From Bidens hawaiensis (Eukaryota; Streptophyta; Magnoliopsida; Asterales; Asteraceae), in the NCBI GenBank assembly GCA_021521415.1, contig JAIQDT010001934.1:372001-436000 (forward strand): a stretch of DNA of 64,000 nucleotides. Reading direction: 5' to 3'. Positions within the stretch are counted from its first letter, which is position 1. Each line of letters begins with the position of its first letter. The position numbers and the translations under genes are program-made. The notes beneath the pieces are model-generated. The model ran no database searches. It was not told the origin of the DNA and was given only the letters and a program-made list of their open reading frames with translations. Shown here in pieces: positions 10,332-22,032 of this stretch.

Positions 10332-11353
10332 TGCTTTTTCATACGACCGAGTGTGGTTAGGCATTATAGAGGGTGAACAAGATGTAACCGAGTTAGGGTT
10401 CATCTAGATGTAACCGAGTTAGGGTTTATCAAGAGTCAAACCAAGCAGGGTTTGACCACCACCATTGATTGCTTCTTTTATTGAGTTGGACAAGCGGATT
10501 TAATTCAGAATTTTGTTTTTTTCTGTTGAACGAGTTATGTTCTGACCTAAGGGTTTGATTTGTTGAATTGAACAGGATGCTTACTAAGAAGATCAAGATG
10601 ACTAATGCTCACTCGATTAGATGACCAGGATTGCAGCCAAAGGAGTGGGAATGCGTTTGCATACGACCGAGTGAATGGTCGGGGACAGGGTCACAGAGAT
10701 AGTCGATTTCGGGGGAGCCGAAGAACACATCTATGGATCAAGAAAAGTTCCGGGGAGATCAAGGCCAAGATGGTTATGAAAACCGAGAAGGTCAAGATCA
10801 TGAGTCAAATCAAACAGGACAAACGAGACATGTTCATGGGAGTTTGCTATCGTCTCACTCATTTTCAACTTTATTTTTTGTTTTGCTTTGAGTGATTTGT
10901 TTCTGTGTGTTTTTCTTTTCTAGTTTTGTACTTACTTTTTGGGGGTTACTTTTCTGGATTGGCTTGTACGATTGTCTCATCGTATCTACTTTCTTATTGA
11001 CCAGGTTTATTTATAAAAAAAGTTCTGTTAAAAATAATCCGTAGGAGCTAAAATGGACACTTCACTTTAGATAGCAAGTTGCAATTGATATCTTGATTGA
11101 TAATATTCAAACACCAAGAAAGACAAGAGGAAGAAGTCACATAGAGTGTTTGGAATCAGTCCACCAAAGTATTATAACCACAACTAAATTAAATACAACA
11201 TATAATTACAATTATAACAAAATAATCTTCAGCAAAGTAAGTGAATGATCGTTCACAATCAATTACTAGCCCACCACTACTTTCATCACATTTTCTCCGT
11301 CGTTCATTTCTTATCTTGTAACGATTGAGTGTTTAATATACAAAATAGTCTCT

Positions 11354-11362
11354 CTATATAAA
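11354..11362 (+). promoter_or_regulatory. TATA box of the receptor-like protein gene
   Basis: CTATATAAA about 58 bp upstream of the ATG at 11420. The surrounding 11040-11419 is AT-rich 5' flank, kept in both units. Confidence 0.55.
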
Positions 11363-11419
11363 CAAAACTGTAACTTCTACAAATAATCAAGTTATCAAAT
11401 TAAACCTAGCTACTTCTTC

Positions 11420-14345
11420 ATGGCTTTCAGTTTCATGCAAATCATCTCCTTTGTATACTTATTAGTCATTAGCCCGTGTATTAGTTCATTATTAAGCCAT
11501 CATAAAGAGTGTTCAGCATTGTTTGAATTTAAGCAAAGCTTTCTACATCGACCTTATGCTTCATTTGATGCTGGAAGGTTTCAAAAGCTTGACTCTTGGA
11601 GGAAGATCACAAGCAACACATCAGATCATGATTTTGATTGTTGCTTGTGGGATGGTGTAGTTTGTAGCAATAAGGGCCATGTGATTGGGCTCGATTTGAG
11701 CCAAAGCTCTCTCCGTGGACCTATCAAGTCCAATAGTTCACTCTTCAGCCTTGTTCATCTTCAAATGCTTAATCTCTCTATGAACGACTTTGTTGAATCG
11801 CAAATTCCATCTGAAATAGCTCGTCTAAAGAAACTAAGAAGCCTTGATCTATCTTATTCGAGCTTCAGTGGTCAAATCCCGATTAAAATCACGCACTTGA
11901 TGCAGTTGAGTTTGTTGGATCTGTCATGGAATCCGCTAAAGCTTCCAAGTACTAGTTTTGAGGTTTTGCTGCAAAACTTGACTAAACTCGAAACACTACA
12001 TCTCTCAGGTGTTGACATCAATTCATTCATACCTCCTTTCTTGTCTAACTTTTCTTCTTTGAGGTCAATTGATCTTCAAGGTTGTCGGCTTCGAGATTGG
12101 TTTCCGTCAAAAATATTTCATTTACCCAATCTCAAATATCTTGATATGAGCGAAAACCCAAACCTCACTGGTTCATTACCTGAATTTCAAAACAACACCT
12201 TACTTGAGCATTTGGATCTGGGAGCCACAAGTTTTGTTGGGAGTATACCACAATCCATAAGCAAACTAAACCATTTGGTATACTTGTCCCTTTATGCATG
12301 CTATTTCTCTGGATGCATCCCACGTTCTCTCTCTAACATGACCCGGCTGACTCTCTTCATACTTGGTGAAGATGAGCTCATGGGCTTAGTTCCTACATTG
12401 CCAAGACGTCTTTCAAACCCTGTTGGTTTGGAAGTTTGTGAAAAGGGACGCACACATGAATGGTTATGCCGACTGACAAACCTTGAAGTGTTGAGTCTAG
12501 TTTATGTCAACATATATGATGAAATTCTGCCCTCTCTTTCGAATCTTACCAAACTTAGTGCTGTTACAATGCGGCAAAATTCTATCTATGGTCATATCCC
12601 ATATTCTTTTATGAACCTTACCAAATTAACTATCATAGACAAGGAGAAATTTCAAGCTCGTTTTCCAATTTCAAATGTCTCGAATGGCTTACCCTAGAAG
12701 ATAACAGTTTTAGCGGCAGACTGGACCTTGGTACGTTCGTAGGACTCACCAAACTCAGAGTTTTGTTGTTAGGTTATAAAAAAGTATCATTAGTCGACAC
12801 CAACTACACCAATCTGACCGTGTTACCAGAATTGATTTATCTAGGACTCTCATCATGCAACTTGAGAGAATTTCCAATCTTTTTGCACTCCCAAAAAAAA
12901 TTGGCAATCTTAACTCTTAGCAACAACAACATTACCGGCCTTGTCCCAGAGTGGATTTTGAATAATACCAAAGAAACATTACAGATTCTTGATCTTTCAA
13001 ACAACTTAATCACTGGATTTCATAGGCAACCCCATTTTCTCCCATGGGTTCGTTTGGAAGAATTCAAGATCTCGTATAATCAGCTACAAGGAAGAATTCC
13101 AGTTCCACCGCTAACCACGGTTATTTACGATGTCTCAAACAATAAACTAATCGGTGAAATACCACCACTGATATGTGAAATGAAATCCCTTCAAGTGTTA
13201 GATTTGTCTTCTAACAACATGACTGGAATGCTTCCTCCATGTTTAGGCAACTTTGCCAGTTTGTTGTAAGTTTTGGATTTAAAAAGAAATAACTTCCATG
13301 GGCCAATGATGAATGCCTTTACTCAAAGAAGTCTGGTGAAGAAAATTGATTTGAGTGAAAATCAATTTACAGGTCAACTGTCAAAATCATTGACTAATTG
13401 CACCAAATTAGAATTTCTCGATGTTGGAGGTAACTCTTTCAAAGACGTCTTTCCATTTTGGTTGGGAACTCTTGCTAAACTACAAGTTCTCATTTTACAA
13501 TCCAATAAGTTTTTTGGTGTGATTCAAGGTCCGGCTACAATTGGCTCACCATTCCTTAAGTTACGCATCATAGACATTTCCAACAATGGTTTTAGTGGAC
13601 AACTGCAACAAAAGTTATTTCAAACATGGAATGCAATGAAATCGTTTAATGTTAGAAAATCCTCTGTTATGGAAATATATCTGCATATTGACCCAAAGTC
13701 TAATTTTCTAGTGAGGTACTCGATGACGCTAACAAACAAAGGTGTCAAGATGGAGTACCCTAGTATTTTAAACATCTTCACAGTTATTGATCTCTCTAGT
13801 AACAAATTTGAAGGGTTGATCCCAGAATCACTGTATTATCTACATGGGATTCAATCCATTAATCTTTCAAATAACCATCTTACAGGTCGTATCCTCCCAT
13901 CTTAAAGAATCTTGAATCTTTGGATCTCTCCCAAAACAAGCTAGCAGGGGAAATTCCTCACGAATTGTCACAACTTGGTTTCCTTGAAGTTTTTAATGTG
14001 TCATTCAATCATCTTCATGGGGCCATACCTCAAGGGAAACAATTAATTACATTTGAGAACAACTCCTACATGGGTAATCCCGATTTGTGTGGAACACCTT
14101 TATCTAAGAAATGCCAAATTTTAAGGACACTAACGCTTCCACCGAAGAACATTGAGTGTGGGTCTTTCTTCCCAGGTGATAAAACTAATTGGGTGATCAT
14201 GTTGTTAGGAGTTGGAAGTGGGTTTGTAATTGGAATTGTTTTGGGGAACTTACTTTATGGTAAGCATGGTGATTGGGTCATTGAGTCATACGAGATGAGG
14301 AAGCACAGATGGGTAAAGCCAATAAGAAACACAAGGAGAAACTAA
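11420..14345 (+). pseudogene. LRR receptor-like protein (Cf/EIX type), broken
   Basis: Intronless, about 970 codons when read through its breaks. The start has a hydrophobic signal peptide (FVYLLVISPCISS), then the LRR N-cap (CSALFEFKQSF, CCLWDGVVCSNKGHVIGLDLS), more than twenty LRRs, an acidic spacer, a transmembrane helix (MLLGVGSGFVIGIVLG) and a short basic tail (MRKHRWVKPIRNTRRN) with no kinase. This is the architecture of plant immune receptor-like proteins that signal with SOBIR1 (family knowledge). It is broken by a frameshift near 12650-12690, an in-frame TAA at 13267-13269 and a second frameshift near 13895-13920. The first 425 codons stay open and could encode a secreted LRR fragment. 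All three breaks are also present in unit 2. Confidence 0.88.
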
Positions 14346-14378
14346 CAACATCCACAATTGAGGTTTGATGATCCTTTG

Positions 14379-15213
14379 AAGGGATGAGATTTTTTTCCTG
14401 AAAACCCGTACCCGTACCTGTATCCGTACCTGTACGTGTGTATCGGGTACGGGTATGGGTACCCAAATTTATTGATTATAGGTACGAGTACGTTCGGGTA
14501 CATGTATGGGTATTACGGGTGTTGGTACCCGTTTATAATATGCAGGGGCTTTTATTAGGTTTCCAACACTCATGATTTAACTTTCAAACGAGATTTGCAA
14601 AACATAATATATATTAGTTGAATAAGTTCATTCTCAATCTATATGTGTATATTTATATATTGTGTATTCGTATATTTTTATTTCATGTATGTGTAATTGT
14701 GTATATCATTAAATAACATGTATTATTTTTATCTCTTGTTTTTCTATAGAAATTGAGGATAAAATAAACAAAGAAAAGGAAAAAGGGAAAATGGAAAGAT
14801 GACTAGCGAAGATTAAACGAATGTTGACTTTCTTTGTATAAGTTAATTTTGGTTTATAGATTTTGATAAAAAAAATTTGATACTTTGCATGTTTTGGTAT
14901 TCATAACTTGATTTTGAATGAATTTTATATTATGGTTGATTTGTTTCATTTTTAGTTTTGGTATTATGTTTTGGTTGCGGCATTACGGTTATAGTTCTGG
15001 TATTACGGTTTTGGTATTATAGATAATTGATTGTCGGCATCGTACCATTACCGATACCTAGTTTAGTGGAGATTTAAAAAAAAAACAACAAAGGAGTATA
15101 AAGCGAGTACCGTACCCAAAGTACCTGTACCCGTACCATATAATTCGGGTATGAGTATCCAGATTTTAGGTACAGGTACTTTCGGGTATAGGTACGGTAC
15201 GATCTCATCCCTA
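14379..15213. mobile_element. Non-autonomous hAT-type element
   Basis: 835 bp with terminal inverted repeats AAGGGATGAGAT and, at the right, ATCTCATCCCTA. It is flanked by a perfect 8-bp target duplication ATCCTTTG (14371-14378 and 15214-15221). Subterminal DNA is full of GGTACGGGTA/TACCCGTACC runs that fold back. There is no transposase. It landed about 30 bp after the receptor-like gene's stop codon. Confidence 0.85.
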
Positions 15214-15221
15214 ATCCTTTG

Positions 15222-15869
15222 TAGATATTTGTTGAGTTTGTCCGGTAAGTTTATATTATATACACGTATATGTCTATTAATAATAATAATAATAATAATG
15301 CATTAAATGTATTTATTTTGTTATAAAACATGATAACTAATTAGTTTTCTAGTTTATAAGTTTGACAAAAATTAACAACTATATAATGAAAAGCTAATGT
15401 ATGAAAAATTGATCACTGAGTCAAGGTTACGCATTGATTTAAATTTAATGGATCATTTAATGAAAAATTTTATTTGGGTTTATTAGATTTAAATAATCCT
15501 TAATGAATAGAATTGACTGATAATAATCCTTATTCATTTTATCATAAATGGCGATCCCAAATTTTAAAAAAGTTGGCCAATGCCCCCCCCCCCCCACACA
15601 CAAATAAAAGGACTTTGACATTATATTTTTTTTCCTATTCGAACTAATGTTTTAGGGCTTTTGATTAGAAAAAGAATACGAGTCGATTGATGTATAACTT
15701 AACTTGAAACGTGATCCAAACGACTTGAGTTTTGTTAATTAAAGCAGTGTTTCGTCGTTTTGGAGCATTGTTTTGTCGTTTCGAAGCATTGTTTCGTCGT
15801 TTTGGTGATTTGAAAAGTACATATTCAATACACTAGTTAGTCGTCAAAATGATTCAATCTCGAAATAAT
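15222..15869. other. Intergenic
   Basis: AT-rich, with an (AAT) microsatellite at about 15279-15298 and a 13-C run at 15583-15595 (12 C in unit 2). The motif TTTCGTCGTTT occurs at least twice near 15748-15802. No gene is recognisable. Confidence 0.5.
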
Positions 15870-15871
15870 TA

Positions 15872-16121
15872 CTCCATCCATCCCATTAGAAGTGTCATGG
15901 TTTGAAAAATACAAAGTTAATATAGATTAAATGATTACTCTTTTTCGCTTACCAAATGACAACAATGCCCTTGTAAATTGCGTCTATCAATATTATTTAT
16001 TAATGCTGGTTGTGTGTGTTTAAGGGTAAACTTGGAATTGGCTAATAAATTTTGAAAGTGAACATTTATAATGGGACAAATAAAAAAGGAAATATGGAAA
16101 CTTTTAATGGGATGGAGGGAG
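15872..16121. mobile_element. Stowaway-like MITE (Tc1/mariner)
   Basis: 250 bp with terminal inverted repeats CTCCATCCATCCCATTA and TAATGGGATGGAGGGAG and TA target duplication (15870-15871, 16122-16123). There is no coding capacity. Confidence 0.88.
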
Positions 16122-16255
16122 TAACACATAACATACTATTTCCAAACTATAAACATCGATCTAAGACCAGTTGATGCAAACTGAAATCCTATTCATATAT
16201 AAGAATTAAGATGGAAATAAATAGTACAACAAACTAGTTGAGATTTACAATGTGG

Positions 16256-16550
16256 CTAGTATTCAGACTCGGGAGAAATTTTTATAGGCATCCCTTTGGA
16301 AAGAAACGGGAACGGATCCATGAGAATAGGCTCATCGGCTATATCACCAGCCAGTTATATCGTGTTACATCATAATGCACAAACACAATAATATTAAGCT
16401 TTGGTAGCCTGAGCATGACAACCTTGGCCCTCCACCAAATGGTATAAAAGCATAAGCTTGGACTGGATCCGCAAATCTACTCAGGTTGAAACTTATCGGA
16501 TCTACAAAATACTTTTCATCATAATGTGTTTTGTATTTCGTCCAAATCAT
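16256..16550 (-). pseudogene. Cytochrome P450 C-terminal fragment (CYP716-like)
   Basis: The - strand reads YFVDPISFNLSRF, then the heme-loop sequence FIPFGGGPRLSCSGYQ. After a frame change it reads KLNIIVFVHYDVTRYNWLVI, and after another DEPILMDPFPFLSKGMPIK to a stop at 16256-16258. This is the last exon of a membrane P450, closest in pattern to CYP716 triterpene oxidases. It has frameshifts and a disturbed heme-cysteine loop (normally GGGPRxCxG). Everything upstream of the heme region is missing: the fragment ends exactly where an RLP fragment begins in the opposite direction. Confidence 0.75.
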
Positions 16551-16842
16551 GAGATTGCTCGTCTAAAGAAATTAAGAAGCCTTGTTCTATCTCAGTTGGC
16601 TTCACCTGAAAAATCCCGATTGAAATCTCCCACTTGATGCAGTTGACTTTGTTAGATCTATCATGGAATCCATTAAAGCTTCAATGCCCTTGCTTTGAGG
16701 ATTTGCTGCAAAAGTTGACTAGTCTTGAACAACTGCATCTCTTAGGTGTAGGCATTGACAACAGTTCATTCATGCCTCCTTTCTTGTCTAAGTTTTCTTC
16801 TTTGAAGTCAATTGATCTACAAGGTTATCGGCTTTCTTTTTA
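16551..16842 (+). pseudogene. LRR receptor-like protein fragment
   Basis: Related to codons about 130-230 of the receptor-like gene at 11420 (EIARLKKLRSL; MQLTLLDLSWNPLKL; FMPPFLSKFSSLKSIDLQG). A one-base deletion near 16590-16610 puts the first part out of frame with the rest. It starts abruptly at the P450 fragment junction and ends in TTTTTAA at about 16842. It is diverged from the larger copy, so it comes from another family member or an older duplication. Confidence 0.8.
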
Positions 16843-17903
16843 ATCCAATACATGTAGTATATTAATCACTCGTCATCAATAAGTACAAGGGACGTGATGT
16901 AATTAGTTGAAAGTATGTTTAAGTATGTATAAAGTCTTGGGGTTAGAGTGTCCATATGTAAAGTTTGCAACTTGCAAAACACGTGTATGTTGTTTTGTGG
17001 TTCTTGAAAGGTTGCAACCCTAATCATCATGTCTTTTGGTGATCTATAAATATATAGGGGCTGCATCAGAACGTTTAGATCATTCAATCTAAGTTCAAGT
17101 TATCAATAAAGATTGTTGATCATATCTTATTGTTCATCATATTTCTTTATTAATTCAATATCAAAGATCAAGTTTGGGCCAACAATATAGACAACAAATT
17201 GGTTGAGTTTCCTAAACAAAGAAGTAAGTTATTTCATGTTAGAGAGTGAACTTGGGATGCAACCGGAGAAATAACATGCTATCCGGGCAAATGCCTTAAA
17301 GAAATTTAAGCTTGGTAAATTAAAATTTGTTTATGGATATTGATCTACAACATGTATAACGAAAATTGAAGGTATGGCGGTCCAAAAGTAAAAAACTAAC
17401 ACAGCTCCCTAACCTGCTAAGATCAAAGAAAACATGACTAGTTAGTCTCACCGCAGAAAGGGGTCTCCTGCGATCAACCTCTGGAGTGAGAATCAGTTAT
17501 ATTATACAAGAGGTTATAAGAGGGTAAGTATGGAGATGGAGTAGAGAGATATAGGATAAGTGTGAATGAATGTTACCATTGGGTGAAGTCCTCTTTTTAT
17601 AGGCATTGAGAAGCTTTTTTGGGAAGCATAAGCTTCTTAAAAGGAAATGGTCAACTCCTCTTTTAACACATGCAGACAAGTAATACCATTTCAGAGTAAC
17701 TTGTTTTCCATTTCAGAGTAACTTGTTTTCTGCTTTTGTCCTGCCATGTCGACATCTATAATTTATGGTATGTTTCAGCTTTATATCATAACAGAGATGA
17801 CTTTTATGAGGTTTACTGTAGCGAGGAGCTTCCATGGTCAATCTAGAAGCTTTGGTGAGGAAGCTTTGAGCTTCTTTGTCTAACAGCTTGTGATTGTTGC
17901 TTC
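16843..17903. other. Intergenic, possible solo LTR at 16853-17184
   Basis: 16853-17184 begins TGTAG and ends CCAACA, holds a TATA-like TCTATAAATATATAGG and then AATAAAG, and is flanked by ATACA/ATATA (4 of 5 match). A solo LTR is possible but unproven. At 17686-17733 unit 1 has a 21-bp tandem copy (CATTTCAGAGTAACTTGTTTT) that is single in unit 2. Nothing else is recognisable. Confidence 0.35.
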
Positions 17904-20900
17904 TTAACTTCTAGGTTTCCCTGGGTGAGTAAGGGTATCCATGTCATCAATCATGAATCCGACAACCTTCCAAAGAGCCAAACGAGCCTCAAAGACATCA
18001 ACAATCTTACACCAATTGCTTATTTTATTCATATTCGCTCCCACTAAAATACCCAAATACTCAAACGGAGACGACCCCGACTTGAAGCCCATCATAGAAG
18101 CCATCTCCCCCAATTCATTTCCACTCGTACCGAGCCCAAAAAGGTTGGACTTATGAATATTAGCCTTAAGGCCAGAACACGCATGAAAACACCTCAATAT
18201 CCTCACCATATTAGCCACATTGAGACGAGACCATTCACCCAAATTAGGGCATCATCAGCATAAAATAAGTGCGAAACAACTGGACCATCCTTTGCCAAAG
18301 TTAACCCTTTGAATTCCCCTTCTTCAATGGCCTTATAGATCTTGCACGAAAGCGCCTCCATAACAACCAAAAATAAAAAATAAGATAGAGGATCCCCTTG
18401 ACGCAGCCCCTTTTCACTTTGGAATTTAGAAGTAGGTGAACCGTTAACAAGAAGGGCCGATCTTGCCTAATGTAAGACACCTATTATCTAATTACACCAC
18501 CTCTCAGGAAAGCCTATCTGCTGCAGAATAGAGATCAAGAAACCCCAATTTACATTGTCGCATGCTTTCTCAAAATCTACCTTCAACAAAAAAATCCTTT
18601 TTATCTTTCTTCTTGACATAATCTCATTAATTAATAAGGGCCGGTCTAAGATAAAGCGCCCGCTCAGAAAGCCCAACTATGTATCAGAAATAATTGAATC
18701 CATAACCTTCTTCAAACGAGCCTCTAAGACCTTCGAGATCACTTTACTAATAATACCAACCAAAGTGATAGGTCTGTAATCTTTCAGGCTGACCGATTTC
18801 TTACATTTTGGGATGAGAGTAATAAAGGCAGAACTGCAACCTCTATTAATCACACCTGTATCAAAAAATTCTGTGAAAATACCAGAGAAATCCTCTTCAA
18901 AAAAACTCCAAAACCTGCGAATAAAATTAAAATTAAACCCATCGGGACTAGGAGCTTTATCTGCACCACAAGAAAACTCTGCCTCCTTTATTTCCTCCTT
19001 AGAGAAAGGTTGAATAAGGTCGTCTACAAAGTCCAAAGGAGCCTTCTTAATGTTATCACAACGAAGAGTAGGTCTAACACGAAGAGCTTATGAGAAATGC
19101 TCCCTGAAGAACTTGAGAATCTCCCGTTTGACTAAGCTAGGCTTAAAACCCAAACACCATCCACCAAAATCCCCTGAATAGCATTAACAACCTTCCTACC
19201 ATTAATCACACCATGAAAATAAGCTGTGTTGTCATCCCCATGCATAACCCAACGAACACGAGACCGTTGTTTCAAATATTTCAATCTATGTAGTTCCAAC
19301 TCTTCCAACCCATTTTTACACTCAGCCCAGACCCATTCCTCTTCCTCAACCAGATCTCTGTGTTCCATAGTAGCTTCAAGACTCTCTAACTCCACCTTCA
19401 AAGTGCATGACTCTTCTCCTTCAGTGACGTCCTGTTTAGCCTTCCAATTCCGAACTAAATTCCAAAGAAACCGAAACTTGTTAGATAAAGTAACATCACG
19501 AGAACCCACTGACTGATAACGATCCAAAGCATTCACCAGCATCTCCTCACATCCATCCCTATCGAGCCAAGAATTGAACCATCGAAAAGGTCTCGCACCA
19601 AAATTTTTATTAACCAAAGACAAAAGAATCGGGCAGTGATCTGAAAGGTTCCTAGGAAGTGCTCGACAACAAGCCTCAGCCCATCTGCTAAAAAAATATC
19701 CACACACAAGAAATCTATCCAGTTTACTCATTTTACATTTATTCCCCGCGCCTGTCAAAAAGGTGAATCTTTTACCCTTCATCCCGTACTCCATGAGACA
19801 AGCTTCATCAATAAAAGAATTAAAATCCGAAGCACTCGACTGATTGAATTTCGAATTTCTTTTTTCATCTTCATTTCGAACAGCATTAAAGTCACCACAA
19901 AGGCACCAAAGGCCTTCCCTACCCCTCATAACAGATAGTAAAGCACTCCAAAGAATACATTTATCCACCGTTTTTTAGGAGCACAAATATTAAGAAAATT
20001 TAACTTGGTGTCATCTTCTTTAAGGCGACCAAACACAAGCATGAAGTTCTGATATTTAACAGAGCAATCTTTCAAAACAACACTAGGGTCCCACACCATC
20101 AACAAACCCCAGATCTGCCTAATGAGTCAACACCTTCCCATTCAAATTTTTTCTACCCCAAAATCGATTAGGTTTAAAATTATTAACATGACTACACAAA
20201 GTCTCCTGCAATGCAATAACAGACACACCATTTTCCTCCTTTAACTTTTTAACCCAATTATCTTTCCCAACAACCCCAACACCTATAGTATTTAAGGATA
20301 AAATATTCATTCCAAACCTGCTTGTACACCTTCCTTAGCAATATTCTCCTTAATGAAATCTTCATAGACCTCAACTTGAGCGCCTAGCTTAACACCCACT
20401 ACAATTGTCGCTTGTGTCTCCGCCTCAATGACACTCTCTGCATTAAAATCACTGTTACCCGAGGATAAAGGAAACCCCTTTCCGACCGAAGACCGACCCT
20501 CCTCTTCCTCTGTTCCCAAAGCATGCCCCTCATCATAATCCTCTGAGCTCCACCATCATAATCCTCTTGAATTTGAATCCCTTCCTCATTAAGCCCAAGA
20601 AGTTAATCTAGTCCAAAAGGGTCAACACCTTTGGGCTTTTTCCCTATCTTATTCTTTTCTAAGCTACTAGAGTAGCTTGGGCTGGGTCGGCCCACACCTG
20701 AGAAAACCTGTTTCTTTTTACGTTTGTTCACATTGCAAATTAAGTCTTCTAGAAACTCATGAACCTCCACTTTATCAAAATCAAATTTGTCTCCGAAAAT
20801 AAAAACCTCCTCATTAATACCTTCCTTTAAATTCCCAACAATTACGGAAGGGTCAATATTCTGCATTAAAGAGCCTTCCGTTTCCGGACTAACGGAACCG

Positions 20901-21732
20901 TTACCCTTCTGGCCGGCCACGTCAGCTTCGACACCATCCTCCGGATCATCACCGTCGCCACCTTTGATTCCACCCTCAGCCTCTGCTACACAATTATCAA
21001 CATCCATTCCCTCGCCGTCAACCTCCTCCGACACGTCCCAGTCTCCCTCTCCTCCGACACCCAAACCTGAAAACTCTTGTTGCGCCATTGAAGTATAATC
21101 TACTCTGCCATCCGCTTAACATCGCCTGTTAACACTCCAATGTACTCATAATATAGGTCCGAATCATCCCAAACACCTCACTCACCTTGTCTATAACTTC
21201 ACTTGCAAGCAATTGAAGAGGTAACCCCAGTAACTTTAGCCATGCAAGACGTTCATAACCCAAAGTCTGGCCCTCCCAAACATAGACAGACGTTAATTTC
21301 CCAATAATCTCTTTGGACGCTTCAAACGCTGTTGCTGCCGAGTCCTTTTCCTCATAGGATATCATCACCATCATACAACCTAAATATTGAACCTTACCTT
21401 CGACATGATGCAATTCCTTTTGAATGATTTTGATGTTTTTAAGGTGTCCAAATCAATCATCTTCGCAATAAGGCTCTCCCATGTAGACTCTTATACGCAT
21501 TAACCCGGTCCTCAACAACAACCACCCGGTACTTCCTGACAGAATCAAGCCTTCCGGTGAGCGCCTCCTTAAAGGATCTTCCATCCAAATTGAACATTGT
21601 AGTCATACCCTTATCGGAAGAAAAATCTGTCCCATCTTTCTTTTTAGAACCACCGTGTGTGTCATTGGTAGCCTTGTAACCAATGTTAATTTCACCATAT
21701 TCCAATGTGAACCTTGCTACATTTGCTCTTAA
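17904..21732 (-). pseudogene. L1-type LINE (endonuclease and reverse transcriptase), degenerate
   Basis: Reading leftward from 21732: the end of an RRM/DUF4283-like first region (21129-21732, with ERLAWLKLLGLPLQLLASE), an acidic linker (20603-21088), then an AP-endonuclease-like domain (20310-19132) with MNILSLNT, IALQET, CGDFNAV and LSDHCPI. The reverse transcriptase (19036-17904) has KAPSPDGFNF, KDYRPITLVGIISKV, KVDFEKACDNVNW and a YADD box at 18251-18262. Several stops and frameshifts break it, including a one-base loss just before YADD that is absent from unit 2. Homology ends near 17904, without zinc knuckle or RNase H. The 5' part continues beyond the CACTA insertion at 27089-27438. Confidence 0.88.
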
Positions 21733-22032
21733 CACTACAAATAAAAAGCAAATAAAAAGCCATTTAGCGACACACACTTTTAATGACATTTTGTTTTCTG
21801 TGCCACTAATTTAGACTTTTAATGGCACTTTGAGAATACTATATTTGTTTGACAAACGTTTTAGTGGCATTTAAATTATGTGTCACTAATTTATATTTTT
21901 AACGTCACTTTGTATTTGTCATGACACATTTTTAGTGACATTTAAAATTCTTATGAAATTGTTATGATCACTTATTGAGTAATTATAAAACGAGAATTAT
22001 TTTACTATAACCAAAAAATTTGACAATGAAAT

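Larger units (their letters stand above)
8927..11030 (+). mobile_element. Rearranged Copia-type element, tandem LTR-internal-LTR-internal
   Basis: LTR 8927-9240 (TGTTGG to CTTGA) is followed by a primer site TGGTATCAGAGC at 9243-9254 and non-coding interior DNA. A second, partial LTR (10354-10442) follows, then a second interior stretch. The part at 10620-10830 is homologous, in reverse complement, to the interior of the 6363-8347 element. No third LTR is visible after the purine run at about 10938-10950. Unit 2 retains about 426 bp more here (most of the second LTR plus interior), so unit 1 has a secondary deletion between short matching sequences (AAGCAGGGTTTG). Confidence 0.75.
1..21732 (+). 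repeat. Segmental duplication, unit 1
   Basis: The whole stretch recurs in direct orientation at 31819-57217. Matching landmarks keep their order: the offset is 31818 at the left edge, 35078 after a retroelement insertion in unit 2, 35515 after a 426-bp deletion in unit 1, and about 35485 at the right. Coding stretches differ by only a few residues (3 of 425 in the first receptor-like segment). The copy begins at base 1 of the window, so the true left edge may lie outside. Either a tandem duplication or two haplotypes joined in assembly would give this picture. Confidence 0.95.

Noticed and set aside
10605..10895. 96-codon frame and its unit-2 copy 46120-46410
   Set aside because: Interior of a non-autonomous Copia-type element. 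The homologous stretch at 6840-7070 (reverse) does not keep the frame.
14278..14466. Threonine/glycine-rich frame on the - strand
   Set aside because: Antisense of the receptor-like tail plus GGTACGGGTA repeats of the hAT end.
19226..19516. + strand frames over the LINE (also 20787-21098)
   Set aside because: Antisense shadows of the LINE domains on the - strand.
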